A DNA stretch of 64,000 nucleotides from Pycnopodia helianthoides (lineage: Eukaryota > Echinodermata > Asteroidea > Forcipulatida > Asteriidae). The stretch spans positions 14,481,168 through 14,545,167 of the forward strand of contig CM063246.1 of assembly GCA_032158295.1 (NCBI GenBank), read 5' to 3'. Each line of letters starts with the position of its first letter. The stretch's first letter is position 1. Shown piece by piece: positions 12,784 to 26,300 of the stretch. Below the pieces are notes generated by a model. It saw only the letters and a program-made list of their open reading frames with translations, had not been told where the DNA came from and did no database searches. The position numbers were made by a program, and so were the translations under genes.

Positions 12784-13163
12784 CTAGTGGACACTATTGG
12801 TAATTACTCAGAATAATTATTAGCATAAAACCTTACTTGGTAACGAGTAATGGGGAGAGGTTGACAGTATAAAACATTGTGAGAAACGGCTCCCTCTAAA
12901 GTGACATAGTTTTCGAGAAAGAAGTAATTTTCCACGAATTTGATTTCGAGACCTCAGAATTAGAATTTGAGGTCCCGAAATCAACCATCTGAAAGCACAC
13001 AACTTCGTGTGACAAGTGGTGTTTTTTCTTCTATAGTTATCTCGCAACTTCGACGACCAATTTGAGCTCAAGTTTTTACAGGTTTGTATTTTATCCATAT
13101 GTTGAGATACACCAAGTGAGAAGACTGGTCTTTACAATTACCATTAGTGTCCAGAGTCTTTAA
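12784..13163 (+). mobile_element. TTAA MITE, family 2, 5' end damaged
   Basis: From agctagtggacactattggt to ccagagtctttaa. It matches the 4620 element along its length, including gtgagaaacggctccctct and the cgagacctcagaatt palindromic centre. The left TTAA is lost, while the right end retains it. Confidence 0.8.
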
Positions 13164-14552
13164 TTGCGATAAAATGCACGAAAAAGAGGCACAGCTCTGG
13201 AAAAAGTAAAACTGAAGTCGTCCATGATGTAGGGGCCTATTCAAGTTTAAAAGATATAGTTGTCACTATAAAAGTACACATTGTAATCTAAAATTGTTCT
13301 TATACCTTATTGTGCAGTAATTTATTTTAATAAAGTATAACTCATACTCGGAGATCCACGTACTTGGTAATAGGCAGTTGGACTCAGAACTAGAGGTATC
13401 ATAGGTACTAGGACAGTTGTACTCGTACTTGAGTACTGCTCGAGCACCCTGGTACTCGGCAGTACTTGGTACTCGGCTGAACAGTACGCAGACATTGCAC
13501 AGACTGCTGTAAGATATGGTATAAATCATGAAACGCATTAAAACAAAGACAGATGTGTTAGTCTTGTTTTCTTTATAGTCAGCTGACAGAAACACATACC
13601 ATTCCAAATAGTTTACGGAGAATTTATCTGTTCACGTCATCTTTGGAACCTATGATGTCATCTTTGGACAGTTGCAGTGAAAAATATTGTTTACGATTAG
13701 GCATAGTGCATACTGTATACTGGCTAGATGCCCCTCGTCATTGCATTGGTGCCCCATGAAATGTTCCAGTAGAAATTTACCATTGTGCCCTGAAGAACAA
13801 AGTATACAACTGGTGCTCGATATGGGGCAGTAGGAACCCCCCCCCCCTCCTATTGTGTCTTCATTGTGTGCTTGAAATCTCAGGAATTCTTTTGAGGATT
13901 TTAGGGGGGAGCTCTATACAAGAGGAAAATAGTGTGTTATACATGTAGTATGGGAACATTGGAGGGGGGGACCCTCTGCCCCATATCGGGCAGGCTATAC
14001 AAAGTATGGGCAGTCCATACAAGTACAAGTATGTACAACGTTTACACCTTGTTGTAGGGCTCACACACTTTCGTCTCTTAAACAATCCTAATCAGGGCAC
14101 ATTTTCACCCTGATTTGAACCCTTTTTCCCACTTCAAAATAAAAGAGGGCCTCCATTGGCTGATCATGACTGCAAAAATATATAAATAGGGAGATGTAAC
14201 CCTGATCGGAGTGGTAGTAGTCTTCTTCTCACACTCAGTGATTCCCCAAATGATAGTTTTGTTATAACAATGGACACCTTATGGACTACAGTCATTGACC
14301 TAGCTGTACATTTAATTTAAGGACAAGCAGGGGCAAAGACATGATTTTGAGGGCTATTTCGTGTACCTTACCATTAATTCATGCATTCTGTGCGATCTAA
14401 TTTAGTGGGCAAGGGTTCTGAGTTCGGGGAGGGGTGTTCCCTCTCCCCCCGTTACGTCACTGGCACTAGTTGAAAACAAATATATCTCAAGGTCAGACAC
14501 GTCCGCTGATAATATCCATCTTGTTTATCCGTTGCCAAGATGTGACTGGCCC
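13164..14552. other. Intergenic
   Basis: Contains the repeated word gtactcgg/gtactggt at 13340-13480, a C run at 13839-13848 and a G run near 13960. No supported exon. Confidence 0.5.
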
Positions 14553-14944
14553 TTAAAGGAACATTACAGAATTGGTAAGAAAAAAACTTACAAATATACT
14601 TTTGATCACAGATTTACATAAAACTTACACTGTCTAATGATGATGATAGTAGAAAACATCCCCTGAAATATTTCTGTCTGAAATGCCATATTTGATGAGA
14701 AATGAATAAACTAATTTTCCGATTGGAGTTTATCGCTCAGTGAGCGTTTTATTCATTTGTTGAATCCATATGATTTCATGCAAAATGTGTAATCGGTTTT
14801 TCACTATTTTCTCGTGAACCAGATGGCCGATCGATCTCAAACTTCTACAGGTTTGTCAGTTTATGTATCTGGTGGATTACAAAAAGTGCTTACACTGCCA
14901 GCAACTGTTTTGTTAGCAAAACCAATTCTGTAATGTTCCTTTAA
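14553..14944 (-). mobile_element. TTAA MITE, family 1
   Basis: The same element as 3039-3429 in inverted orientation, with both TTAAAGGAACATTACAGAAT-type termini intact and TTAA on each side. Confidence 0.85.
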
Positions 14945-17900
14945 ACATGATATGACCGAATGTTATGCAGGCCATGTAAACTATAAAAAAATGCGCTGCA
15001 AAATTAAATTTGATGACAGATATATTAGGCCATAAAATGACCACTAATTGGTGTGAAGGTTTTACTTTATGGTTGCTATTGTAAACAGAGTAATAAAATA
15101 TAGGACAAACTATTTATAATCTTTTTTATTGTGTAAAAGGGCTAACCCACACCAAGGGAGATAAGTTTAGCTCTGTGCTCCAAGCAAACTCGCATTTAGT
15201 TAGTTTACCTTAAAAGTCACAATCTGAAAAATGCTTCCGCACGGGGAGGTTAAAAGGAGAAAAAACAAAAACAAAACAAAAAACTAACAACAAACAAACA
15301 TGGAATTCATTCAAACACAGTTTGTTTATAAAATGATGTTATCCTTATACTAGTTTTCGAGAGAAAGAAGTTTCTCAGGTTCTCGAGAGAACAGTCTTGA
15401 GAATCACGAGGCATAGATTTCTCCAACAAGCTGACTTCACGTTATGTCAGGCCTAGATTGGTCTTTTAGGAGTCAAGGTCATTTTCATTTTGTTAACTTT
15501 AAACTCCTTCCAATCCTTTTGTTAAAAAAAACTTATAGAAGTGGTTATGTTTTTAACAAAAGCCAAAAGAAATACAGGTTTATGTTTTGCCAATGTTTTT
15601 GTGCACAGTGTTTGTTTGTGCACAGTGTTTGTGCACATTTTGACCTTGCATATGAAAATTTAACGATTTTCTTGCAAAAGGCAATATTTAAAATGGAAAA
15701 GTTTTACAGGTCATTTGGTATCAAAATTTACAAAGTAGGCTTTTTAATTTAAAACCTTTTCATAAAATCTCTCATCACCCGACCATACATCTTACCTTTA
15801 CAAGAAAAGAAGAAAAAAATTGGGGAAAATTGGAAAATGTTCCTGCAAAAGGCAATATTTAAAAAGTGTGATTCTTTTCTTGAAAGCAATCATTTAAAAT
15901 CCGACCATTTATGTAGGCCTACATCATAGATTTTACAAAATACAAGGACAAACTTGTAGATACCATAAAATCAACACATGCATCCTGGATTCTACTGTTA
16001 CCACATGTAAACCATCACAATGTAACTCCACACTCACATGCATGCCTCAAAATGCCCAATGTTCAAAGATATAGTATATCTTATTTCAGTGTAAAACGAG
16101 ACTTTTCTAAGCTCACACAAAACCAGTCACAAATCTCGACTTACTCCAGATGACAATTATGAGCCCTGGACACGGTTTCAGAAACCATTGAATACAAACG
16201 GTGTAAATCTATACCCGTTCTCCTTTGCTGCCTGGAACCATTACCGATTGTTCCATGACCCAGTTCTTACGCCGATGTTGATCAATGTTTAGCGCCAAGG
16301 ACAAAACAAACCTTGACTTGTTTGTGCTGAACTAATGTGACAACGTTCTGTTCTGCTCTTTTCACAAAGTTTGGCATTTTGACATTGCTAGCTACATGAG
16401 GCTGTATATTTTTTACTTTTTATAAAAGCCAGTATTTGCACACGCACTTCGTGCCTTTAAAGACTTTTTTCCAAAGAAATTTAAGAGGAAAGTACAAACT
16501 TGCAAAGCATGTAAGTTGGGAAATTAGAGTACAATTTGCACTTGTATCATGTTTCTACTATTAAAGAAAGCATGGTAAACATATTCTTTTTCATGCGCAA
16601 CAAATTCACAAGCTTTGCAGACTTAAGATGGGGCACAATCCTCACATGGGTTACAAGTTCCTTCTTTTTTTTCTATCACAGTCCATTGTTTTAATTCTCA
16701 AGTGGGTTTCAGTCTTTAATCGGCCCAGGAAGTTTTCTCTCGGGTAGGTGCGTTACCTTGTCTTTCTTCTGTTTACAAACAGTATGGCAACAACTATAAA
16801 TCATGAATAATTTATAGCCTGGTAGTTTAATAGAAGAACTGAAGTACAATTCCACTAGTATTACAGCCATCCTTTAAATGTGACTATGAGCCATGGAAGT
16901 TACATTGTGTTTGGCATGAAAAGGAGGAAAGGGCCTTGCGTAGGTAAAAAAAAACACCCTAAAATTATCAAAGTACAGCTACAAATTATAATCATGAATT
17001 ATTGATAGGCTTATACTACAAAGAACTATAGGTACTATTTTGCTCAAATGTCCATCTTTAAAATTAAATTTGGAGGCACAAAAGTCACACGTGTCTGCCA
17101 TGACAAAGAGAGAGAGAGAGAAAGGGCTTGCAAACATGCTGCCCCCAAATGATCAAAGAATAAATGCAAAATCATGAGTAATGTTGTAGGCTTATAATTT
17201 AAGGAGGTATACTAGAATGTCCTTCTTAGAAATTTGACTCTGGGGAACGAAGGGTTCATGAAAGAGACTGGGGCGAGAGAATGGCTTGCATAAATAAACA
17301 TGCTACCCTAACATTATTTTCAGTGGTTGATCAATATAAACATGGAACAAATCTCCACCAGATTGAAGGGGAGAGTCCCCCTTCACCTACAAGTTTATTG
17401 ACACCATAATCCTTTTCTCGTATTCGCATGAGTCAGTCTTATAGGTGAACAATGTCCTTCACAAAAATAGAATTGTGTGGGGGTAGGTGTTGTGTATATA
17501 AATTCAAACCAGGGACCTACAACACATGAGGACAATATGGGGTTCCCGCTTAGGTGAAGGTCCCCAGTTTGGAGAGTGTTTTCTAAAACCAAAGGGAGCT
17601 AGTGCCAAGTAGGAAGTTCCCGATTGCAGGTGTACTATAGGTGTTGAGTATCAACATTGAATGTTTAGATGAGACCATGCGCCGTGCAAACCAACCCTAA
17701 AAAACCCTAAAGGCTGGTGTGAGGTTTCCAATATGCTTTGCCAACTACATAATTCAGATTCAGATTCAGGGACCATTTCAATTCTCTCCGGTCGACACGT
17801 CAAGCTGCAGGTCTGATAGACACAAGAAAAAGTTGACTACCGTAAAGGTAATAAAATCTCACAAGGACAGCCACGGCCATGAATCTATACGGACCTCCAC

Positions 17901-19033
17901 GACAGTCCATCCATAAAACAAAATCCTCCACAGAGACGCACGCGGTCTTGAACCTATGTCACGAGTTGAGGAAATATCGAAACGATCAGCATAATATGTG
18001 AAGTAGATTGACTTTCCCTTCGAGCGTATACACACCCTGGGCCTCATTATGAAATAATGGTTCAGGAAACGCATGTCAACCAGAACGGAATTACTGCACA
18101 TTTCAACATAATTTATGTCATCTCGGTTTTTTGACAGGTGCATAAGTTTTGCAATTATATTATTCCGAATGGCTATGGAAATTTGATTTGGGAAACAATA
18201 ACCTTTCTAGCCGAAGGCGGTAGAGGTTACTTAAGTCGTTTGTGAGGTGTTAACGGAGGTTAAGTTCAAAGCCAAACCATAATTAAATTTGTTAGGCCTA
18301 TTACTTACAGAGATTCACTTTCAGCATTTGGTTGAATTGCTTGACTATTCCTCCCTGCTAGTATGAAATTATTGTACAAATTTTGACAAAAAGATAACAT
18401 CTTGTTTTTTTTTCTCGATGGAAAAATCAGTGCACTTTTTGAATTAAACCGATGTGTAGTGAGGGCAGACTCATAAAAAAGCAAACAGCCAAACAAATTC
18501 AAGCCATCGGCATTTTTTTTTTTTTTCGTCCATGACAGTCTTCATGGTTCAAGCAACAAACATATCCACATATCTAGTAGTGATCAGTGGAAGGTTTGCC
18601 TTTATTTAATGTGAATGTTTGAATCATAGTGGCGCGCCCGGAAGAAAATGTTGGTAGTTTGACTACGATGAGTGAAATGCGCCATTTAGATTTTTTTCTG
18701 CGACTGCACCCCACAGGGAATGAAATTGCTTCTTATGTTCAAGTGTAACATTGCATTCGCTACAGTAGCGTAGCTAAAGGCTTGTGGCGTCCGGAGTAAG
18801 ATTATAGCCGGGTGCCTACCCCAGGCCTTCACTCACTTCGTCTTGGAAAGTCTTCTAATTATTTTTTGAGAAATAACTATAAGCTTAGATATTAGTCCAA
18901 AATTCCAACGTGGAAATAAAAGAAAACAACTAATAAAGACAACAAAAAAACTTTGCTAATTTTAGGCGCCGCCTTGCTGAGGTACGTGCCCCTGAGCAGC
19001 CGCCTGATTCACGACATTATGCAAACCAATCTC
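14945..19033. other. Intergenic
   Basis: AT-rich. A short GTGCACAGTGTTTGT duplication lies at 15600-15640. A GA-rich microsatellite (gagagagagagag) lies at about 17108. A frame at 17770-17850 on the plus strand ends in AAAG followed by GTAATA, but it has no clear acceptor or homology. No supported gene. Confidence 0.45.
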
Positions 19034-19420
19034 GATACTATCAAATATTTCACTGAGTTATACCATGGTTATAGATAATATCAAATATTTCAATGAGTTA
19101 TACCGTGGTTATAGGTAATGTCAAATATTTCACCGAGTTTATACCATGGTTATAGATGATATCAAAGATTTCACTGAGTTGTACCATGGTATAGATAACA
19201 TCAACTATTTTACTGTGTTATACAATGGTTATAGGTTATATCAAATATTTCACCGAGTTTATAACATGGTTATAGATAATATCAAATATTGCAATGAGTT
19301 ATACCATGGTTATAGGTATTATCAAGTGTTTCACTGAGTAAATATACCATGGTTATAGATAATATCAAAGATTTCACTGAGTTGTACTATGGTTATTATA
19401 GATAATATCAAAGATTTCAA
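19034..19420. repeat. 40-bp tandem array, about 10 units
   Basis: The words tcaaatattt or tcaaagattt recur at 19041, 19081, 19121, 19162, 19201, 19241, 19282, 19322, 19365 and 19408. The period is 40 bp with small indels. The unit combines tatcaaatatttcactgag with ttataccatggttatagata. Units are diverged by substitutions. Confidence 0.9.
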
Positions 19421-20084
19421 TTGTGAACAAATACAAACCAACGTTGGCGAGTCATGACATTGGAAATAAAGTTTAACCGCCACTGGACATCGCAGACCTA
19501 GACATTTAACAAAATAGTGCCCACTCAAAAGACAACAGCCGAAGGTTTATCTTAAAAACAAAACCCTAGGTGTGGCGAGGCTAGTGCACTATTTGACCGC
19601 ATCTGCACCTTAAGACCAGCTAATCAGAAGTAACCATCACAATAATCACCGAGTCCTGTCTATTCTTGATAATACCTCTAGAAAAATGGCCCAGGAAGTG
19701 CGGATCAATGGAAGTCAACCAGCCGCTGTGATTGCCAAAACACATGAAAAGCAAGCTCACTGACAATTACGAGTCAGTCCTGACTTCCTCAGGCGTCAAT
19801 ATGTTTATAATGTTCACGGGCACACCGTGTTTATGTGTCACTGGGTGTACCATCACACGCAGCGCCCCGGGAAACACTGTTATTATTTCCTGTTTTAGAT
19901 GGTCTCTATTAATTAGGCTTATCTCAACTGACGGATTATTTTGGAAATCTTGGGGATCCATCATAATAATAGTTCGCTGCAAGAGTGTTGATGCCACTGG
20001 GAACTGTCCTTTGACAGCTGGAGATTGACTTACGGAAGCATTAAAGGAACATCGAGAAAAGAAGAAGAAGAAAGTCATGAACTG

Positions 20085-20672
20085 TCTTAGGTCATAGATA
20101 TGACTTACAGCTCATCATCATAAGTTATAAAACAAATCATATTTAGGACTTGTATCTAATAACTATGACTGAGTACATGTCAAAATTATGACTTGTGCTA
20201 GTTTATAATTTTGAGATATATCTCCTAATGACTTCAAATTATGATTTATGCTAACTCATAAGTATGAGATTAACAGTCATAATTATGACTTGTACTGAGT
20301 CGACCAAGTCAGAGTTATCAGATATTAAGTCATAATTATGACTATATATCATACAAGTCATATGACTTGAGTACAATGTACAAGCCGAAATTATGAATTG
20401 TATACAGGCCTGCTTATGAATATAAATATGTCTCATAAATATGACTTGTCTAATATGGCACAAGTCATAAGTATGTTTTTTGCTAATTCATAATTGAGAT
20501 ATAAGTCATGGTTATAACTAATTAAGCTTAATTAATAATTATGAGATATAATTAGTCAGTATGACTTATGCTAATTCATAACTATGACATGAATAATCAT
20601 GGAAATGACTTATGTAATTCATAATTAGAAGATTACATAAGTCACAGTTACGACTTGTAATTATGACTTCCT
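20085..20672. repeat. Degenerate palindromic AT-rich array
   Basis: Roughly 590 bp built from the self-complementary core TCATAATTATGA and its relatives (gacttatgctaattcataa, aagtcataattatgac), repeated about every 25-35 bases in both orientations. It can fold into many small hairpins. No ORF or known satellite is recognised. Confidence 0.8.
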
Positions 20673-21456
20673 TTCTTTGCTCAATGGCTTTTCAACGCTT
20701 CCGTAAAAACAAGAGACGGGGCATTCTTTTAGTTGCTAAACACTTCCAAGGTTTCGGCCTAAAGCCACAAGAAACAAAATCAAAACTTCAGAGTTTAATG
20801 ACATCGTTTTTACGAGCATAGAATGTTCTGACAATTGGAATTGGAATTGAACCAGTTGAACCTTTTTCAAAAATAAGGACTACAGGTTCACAAATCTCAG
20901 ATTCACAGGAAATCTTCAAACCTCCAATGAACTTTTTACACAGGACATGCAGTACAATTCCCAATAACTGTCAAGCTGCACTCAGTGTATAGCAGTATAG
21001 GGGTATAAGGTAGTCATGCCCCAATAACTTTCGCGTGGCCCGATTGGTTACTTCCATTCTACGTCACGGTGATTGACAAATGAGTGTTGAGTGAAGTCAC
21101 CGAATCGAGGTGAACCACATACAGCGTGCACCAAACGACCGATTGAAATGCACCAACCAGCTCTCCACAGGACTCCATAGTACCATTGTGTTTGGTCACC
21201 GTTTTATCTTGCAAACCTGGCCAGCTCGCTGTGGGTAAATACACCCCCTATTCTAAATGAAGTTGAATCTTGCAGTAAACTTTGACATCTCTCATTCTAC
21301 CAGCTTTTTCCTATGCCAATCAGGAATTTATAATAACAGCAACGTATCGAGAGATTAAGTGAAGTTCCACTTCACGAAGTTCGGGACGGCGAACCAGGGT
21401 TCGTACAGTACTTACTCTCTCACGTTGACGCTTTCACACCGTACCCACACCGAGCC
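20673..21456. promoter_or_regulatory. Upstream region of a candidate plus-strand gene
   Basis: Mostly unique sequence. The part from about 21040 to 21456 is more GC-rich than its surroundings and precedes the strong start context CGAGCCATGG at 21451-21460. I see no certain TATA box. A promoter role is inferred from position only. Confidence 0.2.
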
Positions 21457-21593
21457 ATGGGTAAACGGGGAACACTGAGCGATTCTCGGCGGACGATGCT
21501 GGTGATATTTACGGTGATGTTGCTGACCGAATGCAGTCATGGACTTGTGCGACAAAAGATTCAAAAAACCATCGAAAACAAGTCCACAATCAG
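21457..21593 (+). CDS. Candidate first coding exon with signal peptide
   Basis: ATG at 21457 has an excellent start context (GAGCCATGG). The 45 residues begin MGKRGTLSDSRRT, continue with a hydrophobic stretch MLVIFTVMLLTECSHG typical of a signal peptide or N-terminal membrane anchor, and then a charged segment (LVRQKIQKTIENKSTI). The frame ends at a consensus donor, CAG then GTAGGT, at 21593/21594, after two bases of a codon. The next coding gene on this strand is the beta-lactamase-like exon at 34899. That exon needs a phase-1 partner, so this exon cannot join it directly, and at least one unseen exon would be required. It may equally belong to another gene. Product unknown. Confidence 0.4.
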
Positions 21594-22469
21594 GTAGGTC
21601 CATCACGCAATTTAATTGCAACTTAACCTCAACTTGTGAAAAAAAAAAATCTACTAAGTTAAAGTTGCAAAAAAATAGTTAATGGCCCGACGTTTCGACC
21701 CTAGCAGAGTCTTCTCTTCAAAACAGGTACCGTAGATCCTTTTGGTTGGTAAGCAGTTTGCGACAGCTAATTCAATTTTCTTTCAAATTAAAGTTGGTCA
21801 CATTTTTTGTAAGAATTAGTATGATTGTATTCCAGTGTGTTAGATTCTAAAGGTACAGATGTCAAAACTATTAGGTTCCCCCCTTTCTCAGAAAAATGAA
21901 AAAGTTGCAAGCAAGCTCCAACTTTCGGAAAAGCTTGTCTTTCTTCAATTAACTATTTAAGAAAACAACTGCAGCAGTTTTGCCAACATTTTATATTTTT
22001 TTAACGTCCTCAAAATAAGGAACGGCTTATTTTAAGCTGTTCGCCTAATTAGACGTAATCTACCGTTGCTTGGATATCTAATGCACACAGCACTATCTAT
22101 AATGTATCAACTAATTGCAACAAAAACACAAACACTGCAAATCTAGCAGACCTGTGGTCGCTTTAAGCCACTTAGCTACACGTGCAGTACTAGTAGGTCA
22201 ACCTCTTTCAACCTACATGCTTTAATCTAATCGGAAGCAAACATCCCTTTAATGATGGAAATCAGATGAACAGCAACGGTGCATTTTAGGTTGCTATCGG
22301 CCGGTGGTACTGCTTAAACCCCTGTAGTCTTGGGTTCCCCCATTAGGCTGCTAGGGAAGGGGGACTCCCATAAAGTACAGAACTATATGAGGTGTGTTCT
22401 GCGACCGTCCAAACGGACGAGAGCGGAACGAACCTCATAGTCATAGTTCTAGGAGTAGGGTAGGGGCTA

Positions 22470-22581
22470 TAGCCCGCCTTGTTGGGCTGTTATGGCTCTC
22501 TTTTAGTTTTAACATCGGTCTTATAACACTCACCACTAAGACCGATGTTAAAGAGAGCCAACAGCCCAACAAGGTGGGCTA
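22470..22581. repeat. Short foldback element
   Basis: A left arm from tagcccgccttgttgggctg through aacatcggtctta pairs with a right arm from taagaccgatgttaaagaga to caacaaggtgggcta. The spacer is about 13 bases, so the whole 112 bp can form one long hairpin with few mismatches. Probably a miniature inverted-repeat element. Confidence 0.85.
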
Positions 22582-23254
22582 GGTAGGGGCATATAGATGT
22601 AGATGAGGGACATAAGACATTGTTAGACTTAGAGATGTAATTTGTTATTCTCCTGTGTTTTTGTAATAGTCCTTGCTCAAGTCAGGCCCATACCCATGGA
22701 GGTAGAAATTACACGGGAAAATTTGAGACAATATTAGATAATAGTATAAAACTTTGATCGTTAATATCTCATAGATTGATATCAGTTTTGTTTATACGTC
22801 AAGTATTCTGCCGTTCGGAAGGTGTTTGTCGAACCATAAAAGCATGGACTATAAACCGCCCACTTTGATTAATATTTGTTTAGGTTTTAGTTTCCTTTGG
22901 CAAATTAGAGTACTGTACAATTGACAATGATTCAATCTCAATCAAGCATCTCCCACACGCACTGTGCTTCGGCACGGTCCACGGCACCGTCAGTTTTCCT
23001 GAATTTCTTTGGGCATTGTGACATGATGGGGGTTACCTATAACTTTGATCATAGAGCAAGGAATGTTCTTTGCTCTATGTTATGATTTATGGGTATATCA
23101 CCAAGCGTGATGCAGTCGACAGACTTTTGGAAAGCTAATCTAAATTACGGAGTAGACACAGCTGCCATTCAATGTCTGGATGAACCATAGTCTGCACAAG
23201 ATGCGCACTGAAGAACACAAGGGGAGACGGGAATCAATCCAGCTGAATTGGAGT

Positions 23255-23368
23255 CTATGGGCGTTCTTTTCTCTTGAGCATAAAAACATCACCGGATGGT
23301 CGATTGATTTTGGCGAGTCGTACAGTTGGAGAGCTGTTGAAAATCCTCCCCGAAACAGGCGCCGCCAT
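23255..23368 (-). CDS. Possible short ORF or start exon
   Basis: Minus-strand ATG at 23368 lies in CCAATGGCGGCGCC, which also fits a YY1-type promoter element often found just downstream of transcription starts. The 37 residues begin MAAPVSGRIFNSSPTVRLAK and resemble a mitochondrial presequence: basic, no early acids. A weak donor, GTGATG, follows residue 25. No partner exon was identified and the product is unknown. Chance remains a real alternative. Confidence 0.2.
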   Translation of the reverse strand: MAAPVSGRIFNSSPTVRLAKINRPSGDVFMLKRKERP

Positions 23369-26300
23369 TGGCGTTGAGCGAGACGCAATTATTGTTGATC
23401 TTAAGAAATTGATGAAGCAAGGATTGATTTAATCGAACTGGGATTTTTTATATACACAATTCTGCAAAGTTCTCCTTTGTGTAAATCAATGTTATACAGT
23501 GTCAGAAGAACATGGCACGGTTCTAGATCTAGTCTTGGTTCCAAGACGTTCCAGAGTCACGAATACATGGTGAGTAGAATAACATATACTTGAAGCATGG
23601 AGTGCTTGAAGTAAGGCTTCATATCGGCGGGCATCTCAAGGCCCTAACGGAGCAAGGTCCACTCGCTGTATGTTTCTTCTCGATGTGTAACGGGGATACC
23701 GTCGCATCGTGTTCCCTGGCCGGGCGGGATGACATACCGGAACTGATGTGCCAAGGACTCGGGTTTTTTCTAGATGGTATCAAAATTCACTGATTGTGGA
23801 TGGGAGCTGTTTTCACAATGGGATCGATGATCGCTTGTTTTGTTTGACATTTCATGACAGACGATGGAATTGATTGGTCAGTGCGTGGAAGAAGGTCTGG
23901 GGATGGCGGGCTGCTCCTAATTTACATACAAGTTGTTGCCAATCAAATCAACCAAAAATAAGCTGGAGACAAAAACAATACACACGGCCTTGTAATACAT
24001 ACTTCTTCCTTGAACAAAGATACAACTAACGGAAAACTGTGAGGGTTTATCAGACATTTTTTAAGTCGTGAAATGTAAACCCAGGGTTCCCACTTTCTCC
24101 ATCAAGAGACGTAATTTGGTTAATACTTGATGCTCAGGGCGTCTCGTTGAGCTACACAAGAGTGTCACGTACGCTGTCTATTATAACATAACATTTCATT
24201 ATTGCTTGCGAGAAGTGTGTTTTTTTACTCGGCCATTCACGGTGGAACAAAATTACCTCCAAGAATGGGCTTCGGTTTCGGCCTTTGGTCTCGGGACACA
24301 GGAGGGGGCGAGGTGGGACTGTTTGCCCCACAGCTCCAGAGTTGGCAAATACACTGTTGCTGAGCTTTAATTAATACCCACGCATGCTTTCGGTCTACAT
24401 CAGTGCTATAGGCTCTGTCAGTGTTCTACGTGACACACTGTGGAGTTCCCTCCATGTTTCTTTGTGCATTTGCCATGCCCCACATTTGGAGTACCTACTT
24501 CACCATCACTAGGAATAACAATTAAATATTTGTACACAAGCAAGGCAGACGGAACCCCCCTTAAAAAGATAAAACCAACGAGGTCCAAAACAACTCCACA
24601 AGTCGAAGTTATTCATTTACTTGAGTTTACAATAATATGGGCATCTGGAAATAACTACACAATCAGAACGAGTGTAAACTTTAAAGTCCATACGATCACA
24701 ATCTCATAAAATCTCAAAAAGAAGTCGCCAAACGTGATGAAGGCATCGCACGAATAATTTACCTAAAGGCTTTTTAACTCCCAGTCGAAATTCGCTTTTT
24801 TTGTTTCGTGCCATTAAAATGAACAGGAGCAATCTGACAATGACATGTATACACGTATAACCCACAAGTCAAAAAGTGCAATAAACATTGACCATGGATG
24901 TGCAATAAAACTTGTTCGACTACAATCACAACAAAGAGCTACTGTGTATTAAGGCATGACTTGATGGACTGACAAATTATGGAGTTGAGAATGGCGCCAA
25001 TTCGCAATAAACATAAACAGAAACATCTCACGAAACAAGACACTGAACTGGTTTTCTACACGTTGCTAGTGGTAAAACAAAACAATTCCTCTGTTTTGTT
25101 TTTGTTGTTGATTTTAAAACCACTCTTTCTAGATGAGCACCGTTTCCTGACGCGTATATCTGTCGGTAAAAATTCCCGGGAACGTCTTCCTGCATTTGCT
25201 AATGACAAGAACATTAACTCGAGGGGGCCTCCTTTTCTGCTGACGCACAAACTGTCCATGTTTTCCCAATCACTTTGCAGCAAAAAACACATTTTCTTCA
25301 CGGGTTGTTTGAAGGTAACTTTTTAAAGCAAAACAAAACTTTGGTTTTTGGTTTTCTTCTGTGGAAAGCTAAAGATATTTTTATCAATAAAGTTTCTAAT
25401 AACAGACGTCCACTTCCCGTTTTTGTAGCCTGTTGTTCGAGTTTAACTTGACCAGCACACGTTTTGGAACCTCCTCTTTTCGCGAAAAGATGGTGGTCAA
25501 TAAAATGTAACTGCATGCAGTCTGCAAGAAAAACTTGATATCAACAATCTAAGATCTTACGCCAAGGTACATAGTATCTACCTTGTTGGAATGTGTGTGA
25601 GTTCCATTCTAGAGTACATCCACTCACGAGGTCTTGACACTCGACCCAACCCGCAGAGATGTCAATCTAGTTTTTTGTCAACTCTTCACCAAGCGAGATA
25701 ACTCTTGAAAGGACTTCAGAGTTTAAGCTCTCAATGGTTTTTTGTTACAAACTATTATCGCTGTGGTGGGATTTGGGGACGCGGCCCTTAGCTCCAAACC
25801 CCCATGCCCCCTACTAGAGATGGACAGTGCCCGGCAAGGGTGAAGCGTATGAAGTGACAATGGCACAAGTGTTTGAAGTGAGTGTAGTTGAGATTTCGTT
25901 GGGGCCAGAAGATCTATCCAACATCCTAAACAGTTTAGGTTGGTCATTCCCTGTACTTGTACTTCAAAATCACTGCACAATAAAGGAACGTAAGGAAGAG
26001 ATTTGGCCTCAAAATAAAAGCTTTTCGAAGTTGAAAAGTAAAGGATGAAAATACATCTTTATGTGAAGAGAGTTAACAACTGCTTAAATTAAGACGTGAT
26101 GCTAGAGGGTACCAGTACCAGTAGGTGAGCAATGACACCATGGGCAAATCTTCTGAGTACCGACTCGACGTTTCGACCATCAGACTTGAAACAACATGGT
26201 TTGTAGGTATGCAAGTTTATAAGCCCACTATTCTCCCGATGTCGTGCAATTCCATCGGATGTGGCCACTCCACCAAATCCTTCGAATCCAAAACAAAGGG

